Assembly: GCA_022711755.1 (NCBI GenBank)
Contig: JAKLEA010000004.1
Location: forward strand, 300,304 to 364,303
DNA length: 64,000 nucleotides
Reading direction: 5' to 3'
Source of the DNA: Planctomycetota bacterium
GTDB lineage: Bacteria; Planctomycetota; Brocadiia; SM23-32; JAKLEA01
Shown here: positions 10,644-20,043 of the stretch, in pieces
How positions within the stretch are numbered: position 1 is the first letter of the stretch
Layout of the letters: each line of letters begins with the position of its first letter
Program-made: the position numbers and the translations under genes
Notes under the pieces: model-generated
The model's database searches: none
The model's input: only the letters and a program-made list of their open reading frames with translations
What the model was told of the DNA's origin: nothing

Positions 10644-12458
10644 TTATGGGGCATAGACATAGAGCCCTATGCTGGACGGATGTTCGGCGTCGTGCAACAG
10701 GGTGTTGGTCACTTTACGGGCTTTTGTTCCCACACCGCATTTCTCATCCGTATTCAGGTTGCGGTCAAATCGTGGAAAGTTTGACGAGCTGACGTGGACT
10801 GCCATCCTGTGGCCTTTCTTGAAGCAGAAGGCAGTGCTCCAGAGATCAACCTTGATGTTGACTATCTGGTTCCGTTCGACAAACGACTCCTGCTGTGTCC
10901 CGTTTCTGAAGCGGAGGCGCTGTATTCCGTCGCAGACATTGCCGCGGTAGCCAAGCTTTTCGACATCGTCGGGATGAACGTCAAGCAGCATGACTGTGAA
11001 ATCCGTGTCCGGGCCTGTCGTCTTGACATAAAGATCGGCAGTAACGCGCCCTACAACATTAACGTCTTCTTCAAGCGGTGGCGCGTCGAATACAAGCACA
11101 TCCTCGCGTTCAAGGAGCGATGCGTGATTTCGCATCCCGTTGGCAATTGTCAGATTGCATCCTCCAAGGGTTGGCACTGGGTTGGCCGGATCATAATTGA
11201 AAGAGCTGAAGGACTGCTCTGCTGTCGTTTTTTCTCTTGTCAGTCCATCTTCGGAGAAATACAGCCTTAAGGGTTTGGAGGCTTTCGGCGGCCAGCAGTC
11301 GTCCTCGATAATCAGGTCTGAATTGGCCACGTAGCACTTCAACGGCGGCCAGTTATCAACCTCGTTAGGCTTGCCTGTTGACCATCTGCCCATCCACGCG
11401 TCCATCGTATCGCTGATAATCTTCATGGGTTCAGGCGCCTTCAGGTCGCCGGTCGGAACGCCGCCATGCCGCCAGGGTCCGAGAATCAGGTAAGTATTGT
11501 TTCTCGCCTTCGGCCCGCCACGTTCACGCAACGCCTTCCATATCTCAATGTCTTCCTGACAGAATATGTCATAAACACCGGCAAGGAATAGACACGGGAC
11601 ATCAATCTTATCCACGGCGGCATAGGCGTTTGCAGGATTCCAGATTTCCGGTTTATACCACCCCTGCATGACCATGTCCCACGTATCCGTATAACCCTTG
11701 CCGCCGATGCCGATTGGGCCATATTCAGTTAGTGGAAGATGTTTGCGCCAGCGATCGCCGATCTTCATTAGCTTCTTTTCAAGCCCTCCGGGGCCAAGGA
11801 GTTCCGACATCTTTACATCCTTGACCAGCGCGCTAATCTCCCCCACCTTCACCTCTTTGCGCTGCATCCTTTGACTGCTCAACGCCATGCCGATCATCCA
11901 CCCCTGCAACATCTCATGCCTGAAAGCTCCGCCCTGGTAAAACGTGAACTTCGGGTCCATTGCCGGACATACGATGAGTTGTAGCGCTTCAAGATTCGGC
12001 GGAGTATAAATGGCCGGAATTATTTGAGTTGAAGCAACATAGCTGCCCCCCGTCATAAGAACTTTGCCGTTGCACCAGGGTTGTTCTGCCGTCCACTTTA
12101 TGGTGTCACACCCGTCCGGTCCCTCATTGACGAAGACCTTGAAATCGCCCTCGCTGGCGAATCGGCCCCTGCAATCCTGCGAAACGAGGACATAACCTTT
12201 TCGCACCATTTCATCATGCTTCTGTGCATCCTTGTTGTAAGGAGTGCGCATGAGTATTGCGGGATATTTTCCATCAGCAGCAGGGCGATAAAGGTCTGTG
12301 GCAAGACGAACGCCGTCTCTCATGGGAACCATGACGTTCTTTTCGAAGACAATTTCCGATTTCTGCGTGGCGGCCTGTTGAGCAGGTAACGAGGATGCCA
12401 GCAACCACACGGCCAGCAACAATGCCTGACGGCGCAATGCGCGCAAATCGGTATTCAT
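10644..12458 (-). CDS. CocE/NonD family (S15-type) serine hydrolase, exported
   Basis: The 604-residue product has a signal peptide (hydrophobic residues 11-25, then S-S-L-P-A-Q). The alpha/beta-hydrolase core starts with V-P-M-R-D-G-V-R-L-A-T-D-L-Y-R-P, then M-R-T-P-Y-N-K, S-Q-D-C-R-G-R-F-A-S-E-G, and the nucleophile elbow M-T-G-G-S-Y-V-A (Ser139). A-G-V-Y-D-I-F gives the Asp and G-P-W-R-H-G-G the His. The C-terminal third is the jelly-roll domain of X-Pro dipeptidyl-peptidase/CocE. The family cleaves esters, amides or X-Pro peptides; the substrate cannot be read from sequence. Its ATG overlaps the stop of the TPR-lipoprotein gene (ATGA), so it belongs to the lpoB-like operon, an unexpected partner. 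Confidence 0.9.
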   Translation of the reverse strand: MNTDLRALRRQALLLAVWLLASSLPAQQAATQKSEIVFEKNVMVPMRDGVRLATDLYRPAADGKYPAILMRTPYNKDAQKHDEMVRKGYVLVSQDCRGRFASEGDFKVFVNEGPDGCDTIKWTAEQPWCNGKVLMTGGSYVASTQIIPAIYTPPNLEALQLIVCPAMDPKFTFYQGGAFRHEMLQGWMIGMALSSQRMQRKEVKVGEISALVKDVKMSELLGPGGLEKKLMKIGDRWRKHLPLTEYGPIGIGGKGYTDTWDMVMQGWYKPEIWNPANAYAAVDKIDVPCLFLAGVYDIFCQEDIEIWKALRERGGPKARNNTYLILGPWRHGGVPTGDLKAPEPMKIISDTMDAWMGRWSTGKPNEVDNWPPLKCYVANSDLIIEDDCWPPKASKPLRLYFSEDGLTREKTTAEQSFSSFNYDPANPVPTLGGCNLTIANGMRNHASLLEREDVLVFDAPPLEEDVNVVGRVTADLYVKTTGPDTDFTVMLLDVHPDDVEKLGYRGNVCDGIQRLRFRNGTQQESFVERNQIVNIKVDLWSTAFCFKKGHRMAVHVSSSNFPRFDRNLNTDEKCGVGTKARKVTNTLLHDAEHPSSIGLYVYAP

Positions 12459-13642
12459 TTCTTATCTCCGGGTTGTTCATGAACGGCGGCGAAATTGACG
12501 CCTTTTTCATGCTTCGGCTCATCCCGATTTGTCGGGGGGCCGATGATCCCGCATCGGAAGTAAAGCAACCTGTCGCCGTCGCCAACGGTGACACGCCGGA
12601 CTTGCGGCGGAGAGCCGGTCACCGGGAATCTGACTTCTACATTGTGATCCCCTTCGTTGACTCGGAGGGCGATTATCTGCGTTTCACCGGGCAGAAGGTC
12701 CCACTGCCGGCAATCAGCTTCAACGGGATAGACCAGCGCGACCACGAACACGATAATGCGCCCCCACGTGTCGCGTATGAAGAAAGACCCGATGAGCGCA
12801 ACGGTTTTCAGGATGCTTTTGGCCGTCTGAACCGTGTCCGTTGGGGAATCCCCGACAGTGAGCGCCTGATGCTCGAAGTCCAGAATTCTGGCCGTATGGC
12901 CGCAGTTCTGCCCGTCAACAAGCACAATCGCCACACGGTCGGCGTATGGCACGGCCTCGAACTCCGCCACGCTGCCCCACAGACCGCTGGGCACTTTCCG
13001 GGGAGCATACCCGAGGTCAACCACTAAGATAAGGTTGGCCTTTGCGTTCTTCTCCAGGTTTAGAAACCGATTCTGCGGCGCCCACTCTTTGGCAAGCCGG
13101 AAGGCCATTTGCACGTCATTCGGGTTGCTGCCTTCCAGTCGCTGGAGCGCGCGTCCTTTCAGGTAGTGGGCCAGGGCGAAGTCTGTTCGGTACTTTTCCG
13201 GCGCGTCCTGCTTGCATTCGAGCGCGCGATCAAAGCCGATGCGCGCCTTCTCATAATCACCCTTTATGTAATCAATTATACCCAGATAGCAGTTGGCCAT
13301 CGCCTTTTCATAATTCTCTCCCTTGAAGACCCGGGTCGCCTGCGATCCTATGAGACTTGCCAACCCGCGCAGATTGCCGGCCTCATAATCATTCATGACG
13401 CAACTGGCATCGTAAAGGGATTGCCACGCCTTGTCATATTCCCCGACTGCGACGGCCACGCTGCCGAGATTGCAGGAATGCTGGGCGAAATTTTTATCCT
13501 TCTTTGCCGCCTGTTCCTCGAAATAAGTCATCGAGTCCTGATACCGCCCGTCGGCGTAGGCTTCAAGACCGGGATTGCCGCAGCCCGAAAGAGCGGCGGA
13601 CATAGCGACGGCAAGGAAGGCGAACAGAAGCGCGCGGGGCAT
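12455..13642 (-). CDS. TPR-containing lipoprotein, COG3014-like
   Basis: The start at 13642 is chosen because it gives a lipoprotein signal peptide ending in L-S-G-C and lies 10 bases after the LpoB-like gene; an upstream ATG would run back through that gene. The 395-residue product has helical TPR-like segments between about residues 25 and 215 (E-A-Y-A-D-G-R-Y-Q-D-S-M, A-V-G-E-Y-D-K-A-W, G-D-Y-E-K-A-R-I-G-F-D-R-A). A beta-rich part follows, with a hydrophobic stretch V-A-L-I-G-S-F-F near residue 290-300. It resembles the COG3014 proteins often coded next to LpoB-type lipoproteins. The likely site is the outer-membrane inner face; its function there is not established. Confidence 0.75.
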   Translation of the reverse strand: MPRALLFAFLAVAMSAALSGCGNPGLEAYADGRYQDSMTYFEEQAAKKDKNFAQHSCNLGSVAVAVGEYDKAWQSLYDASCVMNDYEAGNLRGLASLIGSQATRVFKGENYEKAMANCYLGIIDYIKGDYEKARIGFDRALECKQDAPEKYRTDFALAHYLKGRALQRLEGSNPNDVQMAFRLAKEWAPQNRFLNLEKNAKANLILVVDLGYAPRKVPSGLWGSVAEFEAVPYADRVAIVLVDGQNCGHTARILDFEHQALTVGDSPTDTVQTAKSILKTVALIGSFFIRDTWGRIIVFVVALVYPVEADCRQWDLLPGETQIIALRVNEGDHNVEVRFPVTGSPPQVRRVTVGDGDRLLYFRCGIIGPPTNRDEPKHEKGVNFAAVHEQPGDKK

Positions 13643-13652
13643 CAGAGGGCGG

Positions 13653-14246
13653 TCAGCGGTCAAACCAGCCTTTCTTGTGGTATTTCTTGAATTCGTATTC
13701 ATCTTCCCAGAGCACCTGGGAGGTCTGCGCGTCGGTAAGCCTGAAGGACCAGACTGTGTATTCCGTCTTACCCTTGTCAACCCGTTTGACGATTGCCGCG
13801 ACTTCGCCGGTGAGGAAGTAGTCCGCGCCGAGAACCTTGTCGTTGGCGCGCGCCGCGTTCTGGGTGACGCTACCGGCCTGTTTGGATTTGCGCTCCTGGG
13901 CCACGGCCTCGTAGCTTGCGCGGTCCGCGAAAATGATCTTCCCCCCGACCGCCTTCATCATTGCAATGCGGATTTTCCGGAGAACAAGGTCAGTATCCAT
14001 GTAATCGTTGGTCTTGTTGTCCATGTGGAGCAGGGCGATGGTCGGCGGGGCGGCGGCCTCCTTGATCGCCGGAAGGGCGAGCAGTTCGCCGGCCATTTCG
14101 CGGCACATGCCGCCGATATCCTGGCTGGTGGTACCGGTTGCGCCCCAGCCCTCCTCGCGGGCGTCGTCAACGTCAACGCGTCCGGCGCTTCCGCATCCCA
14201 GCGCCGCAAGTGTCAGTCCGATAGCCAGTATGTTGCGAAGTTTCAT
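13653..14246 (-). CDS. LpoB-like penicillin-binding-protein activator lipoprotein
   Basis: The ATG at 14246 has GGAGG 9 nt upstream and begins a lipoprotein signal ending A-L-G-C-G. The mature part reads I-A-L-L-H-M-D-N-K-T-N-D-Y-M-D-T, then V-G-G-K-I-I-F-A-D-R, A-D-Y-F-L-T-G-E-V and W-S-F-R-L-T-D-A-Q-T-S-Q-V-L-W-E-D-E-Y-E-F-K-K. This is the pattern of LpoB/COG3417 proteins, which in Escherichia coli reach through the periplasm to activate PBP1b. It is first in a minus-strand operon with the TPR lipoprotein (10-nt gap) and the CocE-type hydrolase. No penicillin-binding protein lies in the window, so the partner is elsewhere. Confidence 0.83.
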   Translation of the reverse strand: MKLRNILAIGLTLAALGCGSAGRVDVDDAREEGWGATGTTSQDIGGMCREMAGELLALPAIKEAAAPPTIALLHMDNKTNDYMDTDLVLRKIRIAMMKAVGGKIIFADRASYEAVAQERKSKQAGSVTQNAARANDKVLGADYFLTGEVAAIVKRVDKGKTEYTVWSFRLTDAQTSQVLWEDEYEFKKYHKKGWFDR

Positions 14247-14455
14247 GGTTTCGCGCCTCCAGTGTTCAATGGCTGAATGTTCCCTGAAATGATACTCCCC
14301 CGGCGAGTATTCAGTCAACAATGATGCAAACTGATGCTCGCATGGCTCCGGCAGTTGCTTGCATCGGATGGGGTTGCAGCGGTACGATGCGGCCTTGTCT
14401 TCAGTGACAGGCGCGCTGATTTCCAGAATCAAATTTGTAAGACAGGCGGCAGGCA

Positions 14456-15355
14456 ATGAACATTCTAATCGCAATAGCGGCAGGACTGGCGGGTCTGCTT
14501 GTGCTGATTGTGGCGGTCGTCGCTTTCTTGCTGATTCATCGCGTCAAAGGCAGGTTCTTCGACTCCAACGGGGTGAAGATACATTTCACGGAGCAGGGAA
14601 GCGGGGAGCCTGTCATCCTTGTGCATGGGTTTGCGGCCAACCAGGACCTGAACTGGCGCATTCCGGGCATGATCCGGGCATTGAGCAGGGACTACCGCGT
14701 GATTGCGATGGACGTCCGCGGGCACGCGCTGTCCGACGCGCCGCATGAGGAGAACGCATATGGGATGGAGATGATCCACGATATAGCCCGTCTTATGGAC
14801 CATCTCGGCATACCGAAGGCGCACGTCGTCGGTTATTCGATGGGCGGATTCATTGTTCTCAGTTTTTGCGCAACGCATCCGGACCGCGCGATAAGTTGTG
14901 TCGCGGCGGGGGCCGGATGGTTTCCGGAGAAGAAGTATCCGAAGATGGTGACGGAGCTGCCGGACGCGCTCCGGAAGGAACGCAGCATGCGGCCCATCAT
15001 GACATTCTTCGACCGGCGGACCTCTCTGCCCGCGAGGATTCAGATGGCGGTGACGAATTTCGTCCTGATGAAGATGTTCGATCCGCTGGCGCTGGCGTCC
15101 TGTTTCGGGAGCATGACGGAGATGGACGGGACTGAGGAGCAGTTGCGCGGCAACAAGGTCCCGCTCCTCAGCGTAATCGGCACGAGGGATCCCCTGAAGA
15201 AGGCCGTGGACAATATGATCGGCAAGACGGGCAACCATGAGGTCCTTTTCATCGAAGGCAAAGATCACGTCGGCGTGCCTCTTTCCGGGGCGTTCAAGTC
15301 GGGCATTAAGGCTTTCCTGAAAAAACATTCGCAATCAGGCGCGAAGGGGCGTTGA
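14456..15355 (+). CDS. Membrane-anchored alpha/beta hydrolase
   Basis: The 299-residue product has one N-terminal transmembrane helix (residues about 4-27) and then a full alpha/beta-hydrolase fold. Visible motifs are V-I-L-V-H-G-F-A (oxyanion HG), M-D-V-R-G-H-A-L-S-D, the elbow V-G-Y-S-M-G-G-F with its Ser, I-G-T-R-D-P for the Asp, and E-G-K-D-H-V-G-V-P for the His. The order and spacing fit esterases or C-C-bond hydrolases of the classic type; the substrate is unknown. It is divergent from the LpoB-like operon and lies 52 bases before the GH78 gene on the same strand, so it may be the first gene of that transcript. Confidence 0.88.
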   Translation: MNILIAIAAGLAGLLVLIVAVVAFLLIHRVKGRFFDSNGVKIHFTEQGSGEPVILVHGFAANQDLNWRIPGMIRALSRDYRVIAMDVRGHALSDAPHEENAYGMEMIHDIARLMDHLGIPKAHVVGYSMGGFIVLSFCATHPDRAISCVAAGAGWFPEKKYPKMVTELPDALRKERSMRPIMTFFDRRTSLPARIQMAVTNFVLMKMFDPLALASCFGSMTEMDGTEEQLRGNKVPLLSVIGTRDPLKKAVDNMIGKTGNHEVLFIEGKDHVGVPLSGAFKSGIKAFLKKHSQSGAKGR

Positions 15356-15407
15356 GCCGGCAACAATCGCGCGCAACGAATTCCGCGACAGACAACGGAG
15401 CATGAGC

Positions 15408-18400
15408 ATGAAGAATTTAACGCGACAGGCGCTTTTCATTTTCTCGATGGTCATATTGGCGTCGGGCTGCGCCAACGGCCCGACTTCCGGCGATTCCTCA
15501 ACAGGCTCCGCGGCGGCAGAAGCGAAGGCTCCGCCGGTCGGCGCTCCGATAAATCTGCTTTGCGAATACCAGGTTGATCCTATCGGCGTTGACACGCCGT
15601 CGCCGAGACTATCATGGCGTCTGAACGACGCGCGCCGCGGCGCTGCGCAGTCCGCTTATCGCATCCTTGTCGCAGATTCCGCCGAGGCGCTTGCGCGGGA
15701 TGAAGGAAACCTGTGGGATACCGGCAAGATCGAAAGCGACCAGTCGGTCCACGTTCCATATGCCGGAAAGCCGCTTGCCGGCGAGGGGGCCTGTTTCTGG
15801 AAGGTCATGGTCTGGGACGCGGATGGCAATGCGACCGCTTTCAGCGATACCGCTCGATGGGAAATGAGTTGCCTGAAGCCGGAGGACTGGAAGGCGCAGT
15901 GGATAGCCGCCCCCGCTGACGGTGACGCCGCGCGGAACGAACCATGGGAACGCGGGGAGTGGATATGGGACAAGGACGGGTTCAAGAACGACAGCGCCGT
16001 TTATCTGCGCCGCGCATTCAATATCGAATCCATCGCGAAGGTCAAATCGTGCGAGTTGCGCTGCACGGCGGATAACGTGTTTGAGGCATTCGTGAACGGC
16101 AAGAAGGCCGGCGACGGGACCGAATGGAGCAAAATGTTCAGTTTCGACTGCGCAAAGTTCTTGCAGGCTGGCAGGAACGTAATCGCCGTGAAAGCTCGCA
16201 ACACGGAGGGGCCTTGCGGCTTCGTCGGCGTCATGCGCATCGAGTTCCAGGATTCCCGGACGCGCTGGATTCAGAGCGGCGGGGACTGGAAGACGTCCCG
16301 CGCAGAGATCGCCGGATGGAACAGCGTTGGTTTCTTCGATGGCGCATGGAGCGGCGCTCACGTCATCGGGAAGTACGGCTGCGCGCCGTGGAACAAGCCC
16401 GGCACTGCGCAGCATTTGCGCGCACAGTTGATGCGGAAGGACTTTTCCGTCGCCGGGCAGGTCAAACGCGCGCGGGTACGCGTATGCGGCCTTGGCGCGT
16501 ATGAACTCAGGATCAACGGTCAGAAGGTCGGACCGGACATCCTTACGCCCGGCTGGACGCGGTTTGACAAGCGGACCCAGTATCAGACGTACGATGTTAC
16601 GGACATGCTGAAGCAGGGAGACAACTGCGTTGCCGTGATACTGGGCAGCGGCTGGTGGCATGGCAGCATCGGCGGGGAGTGGAGCATGGCGGGGCGCGAG
16701 TCGCTGCGGCTTCTGCTCCAGATGCGGATCGAGACTGCCGACGGCGCGGAGACCATTGTCCTGAGCGATGACACGTGGAAATCGCGCGAATCGCCGATAC
16801 TCCAGGATTCAATCTACGACGGCGAGAGCTATGACGCGCGGCTTGAGATGCCGGGATGGGACATGCCCGGATTCGATGCGTCCGGGTGGAAGACGACGGT
16901 CGCGGCGGAGCATTCAAAAGCCAATCTCGTTCCTCAGGCAAAGGAGACGATACAGACCATCGCCGAACTGAAGCCGATCGCCGTGACCGAGCCTGCGCCG
17001 GGCGTCTTCGTCTTTGATTTCGGGCAGAACCTTACGGGGTGGGCGCGACTGATAATTGAGGGCAAAGCGGGAAACAAGGTTGTCCTGCGCCATGCGGAGG
17101 TTCTGAAACCCGACGGCAACATTTACACCGAGAATCTGCGGAGCGCGAAAGCGACCGACGAATACGTTCTGAAGGGCGGGGGCAAGGAGGTCTGGGAGCC
17201 GCGCTTCACATATCACGGATTCCGCTTCGTGGAGGTTACGGGATTCCCCGCCAAACCGACGGCCGACGCGCTGACAGCGCGCATGATTTGTTCCGCGTCG
17301 CCGCAGAGCGGGACTTTTGAATGCGGCGAGGAGATCGTCAACAGCATTCAGCGCAACATTCTCTGGGGCGCGCGCGGGAACATGTACAGCGTGCCGACGG
17401 ACTGTCCGCAGCGCGACGAACGTCTGGGCTGGACCGGCGACACGCAGATATTCGCCAACACTCTCTGCTGGAACCTGGACGCGGCGCGCTTCTTCACCAA
17501 GTGGACGCGCGACATCCGCGACTGCCAGAGGCCGGACGGCGCTGTGCAGGACGTCAATCCGACCAACGGCGCGGGCGTCGCCCGACCGGCGTGGGGGGAG
17601 GCGTGCATCATCGTCCCGTGGCAGGTCTACAGGCACTACGGCGACACGCGCATCATCGAGGAGAACTGGGACTGCATGGTCGCGTGGCGGAACTTCATGA
17701 AAGAGCGCGCGAAGGACCGCCTCTATGAGGAGGACGGTTACGGCGACTGGATCGCGGTCACGGCGTCCCCGGCGAAGCCGATAAGCGCGGCATACTATTA
17801 TTACGATAACATACTGCTGGCCCGCATGGCTGAGGCGATAGGCAAGGACGCGGAAGCGCGGGAGTTCGAGAAGGAGGCGGAGCTTGCGCGCGCCGCATTC
17901 AACGCGAAGTTCCTGGATAAGAATACGAATCAGTACCCCGGAAGGACCCAGTGCGCGAACCTTCTGCCGCTCTACTTCGGCATCGTTCCGGATGATCGTA
18001 TCGGCGCGGTTGTAAAGAATGTCGTTGACGACGTGGTTGCGCGTCGGGGGCATCTCTCGACCGGCTTTTTGGGGACGGGATACATAAACCCCGTCCTGAC
18101 GCGATGCGGGCATCACGATCTGGCGTGGCTGCTGGCGACGCAGACGACCTATCCGTCATGGGGATACATGTCGCGCAAGGGCGCCACGACGATCTGGGAG
18201 CTTTGGAACAGCGACACGGCAGGGCCGGGGATGAATTCGCGCAACCATTTCTGCCTCGGATCGGTCGGGGAGTGGTTCTACGAATCCCTAGCCGGGATCG
18301 AACCGGCGGAGCCGGGATTCCGGAACATCGTCATAAGGCCCAGGCCGGTCGGAAACCTGAAATGGGTCAAGGCCGGCAGGGAAACGCTCTACGGCAGGAT

Positions 18401-19265
18401 TGCCAGCGAGTGGAAGCTTGACGGCGATGATGTTGTGATGAACGTGACGATTCCGCCCAACACCGGGGCGCTGATTTTCGTGCCCACCTTCGGGAAGAGG
18501 AACGCCGTCATCACCGAGGGCGGAAAGCCGGCGGCGGAAGCGCCGGGCGTCACGCAGATTGACCGCAGCGCGGCCTGCGGTGTTTTCGGAGTCGGAGCCG
18601 GAGCCTTCGAGTTTCGCGCTGCCGGAGTCGGAACGCCGCCGGCGCGCAAATACGACATCCCGCCGCCCCCCGCTGCGATAGAGAAGCTGGATGACGATTT
18701 CCAGGGCGCGATTGACGCGGGGAAGTGGGAGTTGCTCGATTTGGGCCTGGAGAGTTCCGAACCGCAGGGGATGAGCGCGACGTCCGGCGGCGGGAAACTG
18801 ACGATCTCCGGCAAAACGTCAATCAACTACTGGTCCGGCAAGACGCTTCTGTCGCGCGGGGCGTTCACGGTGAAGCCGGGCGAGCGGCTGGAAGCGAGCG
18901 TGAAGCGCGGCGCGATGAAGGCTGAGGGAACCGGCGCGCGCAGCGGGATCATTCTGTGGGTTGATTCGTCCAATTACATGCTCTTTGCCCAGGACACTGA
19001 GCACAACGTGTGGTCGTATAACGCCGACGGCAGAAGGGGACCGGGAGAAGTATTGTTGAAAACGGATGACAGGGGGGAGTGCGAACTTCGCGTTGTTCAC
19101 GACGGGGATTCGGTCCATCTGATCCTGAACGGCAAAGAGCTTGCGGATGTCCGCGTAGCGTGGAGCGAGGGGATGCGCGTTGGCGTGACTGGACAGGCGC
19201 GAGCCGCCGGGGACGCGATGGAGACGAGTTTCGGGGATTTCAGGGCGGTTGTGAATGGCAGGTAG
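15408..19265 (+). CDS. Alpha-L-rhamnosidase-like lipoprotein (GH78) with C-terminal concanavalin-like domain
   Basis: I use the second ATG (15408) because GGAG sits 7 nt before it and only 1 nt before the first. The 1285-residue product starts with a lipoprotein signal (L-A-S-G-C). A fibronectin-like domain begins G-V-D-T-P-S-P-R-L-S-W-R-L; beta-sandwich domains follow; the (alpha/alpha)6 catalytic barrel carries V-P-T-D-C-P-Q-R-D-E-R-L-G-W-T-G-D near residues 661-677, the GH78 acid/base region, and later G-A-T-T-I-W-E-L-W. After the usual C-terminal beta domain there is an extra part from about residue 1080 to the end that looks like a LamG/concanavalin-type module. It would release rhamnose from polysaccharide at the cell surface. 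Confidence 0.93.
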   Translation: MKNLTRQALFIFSMVILASGCANGPTSGDSSTGSAAAEAKAPPVGAPINLLCEYQVDPIGVDTPSPRLSWRLNDARRGAAQSAYRILVADSAEALARDEGNLWDTGKIESDQSVHVPYAGKPLAGEGACFWKVMVWDADGNATAFSDTARWEMSCLKPEDWKAQWIAAPADGDAARNEPWERGEWIWDKDGFKNDSAVYLRRAFNIESIAKVKSCELRCTADNVFEAFVNGKKAGDGTEWSKMFSFDCAKFLQAGRNVIAVKARNTEGPCGFVGVMRIEFQDSRTRWIQSGGDWKTSRAEIAGWNSVGFFDGAWSGAHVIGKYGCAPWNKPGTAQHLRAQLMRKDFSVAGQVKRARVRVCGLGAYELRINGQKVGPDILTPGWTRFDKRTQYQTYDVTDMLKQGDNCVAVILGSGWWHGSIGGEWSMAGRESLRLLLQMRIETADGAETIVLSDDTWKSRESPILQDSIYDGESYDARLEMPGWDMPGFDASGWKTTVAAEHSKANLVPQAKETIQTIAELKPIAVTEPAPGVFVFDFGQNLTGWARLIIEGKAGNKVVLRHAEVLKPDGNIYTENLRSAKATDEYVLKGGGKEVWEPRFTYHGFRFVEVTGFPAKPTADALTARMICSASPQSGTFECGEEIVNSIQRNILWGARGNMYSVPTDCPQRDERLGWTGDTQIFANTLCWNLDAARFFTKWTRDIRDCQRPDGAVQDVNPTNGAGVARPAWGEACIIVPWQVYRHYGDTRIIEENWDCMVAWRNFMKERAKDRLYEEDGYGDWIAVTASPAKPISAAYYYYDNILLARMAEAIGKDAEAREFEKEAELARAAFNAKFLDKNTNQYPGRTQCANLLPLYFGIVPDDRIGAVVKNVVDDVVARRGHLSTGFLGTGYINPVLTRCGHHDLAWLLATQTTYPSWGYMSRKGATTIWELWNSDTAGPGMNSRNHFCLGSVGEWFYESLAGIEPAEPGFRNIVIRPRPVGNLKWVKAGRETLYGRIASEWKLDGDDVVMNVTIPPNTGALIFVPTFGKRNAVITEGGKPAAEAPGVTQIDRSAACGVFGVGAGAFEFRAAGVGTPPARKYDIPPPPAAIEKLDDDFQGAIDAGKWELLDLGLESSEPQGMSATSGGGKLTISGKTSINYWSGKTLLSRGAFTVKPGERLEASVKRGAMKAEGTGARSGIILWVDSSNYMLFAQDTEHNVWSYNADGRRGPGEVLLKTDDRGECELRVVHDGDSVHLILNGKELADVRVAWSEGMRVGVTGQARAAGDAMETSFGDFRAVVNGR

Positions 19266-19337
19266 ACACAGTATAATAAATAGAAATCAGGAACTTCATG
19301 CCTGTGGCGCTAGCCGAGTAGCTGAGAGGATTCTGAC

Positions 19338-19625
19338 TTGAAGTTCGTAAAACTCGTCTTCACCGGGCATGCAATCAAACGCATGTTCGAAAGATACATA
19401 AGTCCCGAGGAAGTGCGTGTTGTTCTAACCGAGGGCGAGATTGCAGAAACCTACGAGGAAGACGAGCCGTGGCCGAGTCGTCTTGTGGTTGGCAGGGCCG
19501 GAAACCGTATCCTGCATGTTGTAGCAGCCATAGAACCGGTCAGCGGGATTTGCCACGTGATTACAACATACGAACCTGATCGGGAATCGTGGACTCCTGA
19601 TCTCAAAGCAAGGAGAAAACGATGA
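19338..19625 (+). CDS. DUF4258-like toxin-type protein (RelE/ParE-like fold)
   Basis: The start is TTG with GAGAGGA 7 nt upstream. The 95-residue product has F-T-G-H-A-I-K-R-M-F-E-R near the N-terminus, E-V-R-V-V-L-T-E-G-E, L-V-V-G-R-A-G-N-R-I-L-H-V-V and a late V-I-T-T-Y-E-P-D. This is the layout of the DUF4258 family, small beta-rich proteins that are usually next to a zinc-ribbon antitoxin. The end overlaps the next gene by ATGA. Toxicity is an inference from family and pairing. Confidence 0.82.
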   Translation: MKFVKLVFTGHAIKRMFERYISPEEVRVVLTEGEIAETYEEDEPWPSRLVVGRAGNRILHVVAAIEPVSGICHVITTYEPDRESWTPDLKARRKR

Positions 19626-19846
19626 AGTGTGTTATCTGCAGGCATGGAGACACTCGTCCGGGTTATGCCACAGTCATGCTTCAGCGCGGAGCAACCACCG
19701 TCATCATCAAAGAGACGCCGGCTGATGTCTGCGCGACATGCGGCGAGTATTATCTTTCCGAAAGCATCGCCGCGCGTGTCGCGTCAATTGCCGAAGAGGC
19801 GGTAAAGAAGGGGGCCGAGGTGGAAATCCTGCGTTTTGCCGCATAG
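19622..19846 (+). CDS. YgiT-type zinc-finger protein (MqsA-like antitoxin N-domain)
   Basis: The 74-residue product has two Cys pairs, C-V-I-C near the start and C-A-T-C-G-E-Y-Y in the middle, which form the zinc site of YgiT/MqsA antitoxin N-terminal domains. The C-terminal DNA-binding helix-turn-helix of full MqsA is absent, so it may neutralise the partner without repressing the operon itself. It is translationally coupled to the DUF4258-like gene by an ATGA overlap. The pair sits between carbohydrate-enzyme genes, in a place typical of a mobile or recently gained module. Confidence 0.85.
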   Translation: MKCVICRHGDTRPGYATVMLQRGATTVIIKETPADVCATCGEYYLSESIAARVASIAEEAVKKGAEVEILRFAA

Positions 19847-20043
19847 TCCGATCTCGTGAGACTTTATAACGAAGATGGCGGAATGCGCTTATCCTGAAGC
19901 AAAATTCGTGACCGTTGTTATCCGCAATCGTAAGATATTATCCTGCATAATGATTCATCCTCTTTGTGCGGAGGCGGCAGGATCCGGCATGGATGCCCGC
20001 CTTGCTGTCGGAGGCGAACGGCTCGGTCGGATTGGAGAGCGAG

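Noticed and set aside
16914..18116. 400-codon frame on the minus strand inside the GH78 gene
   Set aside because: Shadow of a GC-rich gene; the plus-strand frame carries all the GH78 motifs.
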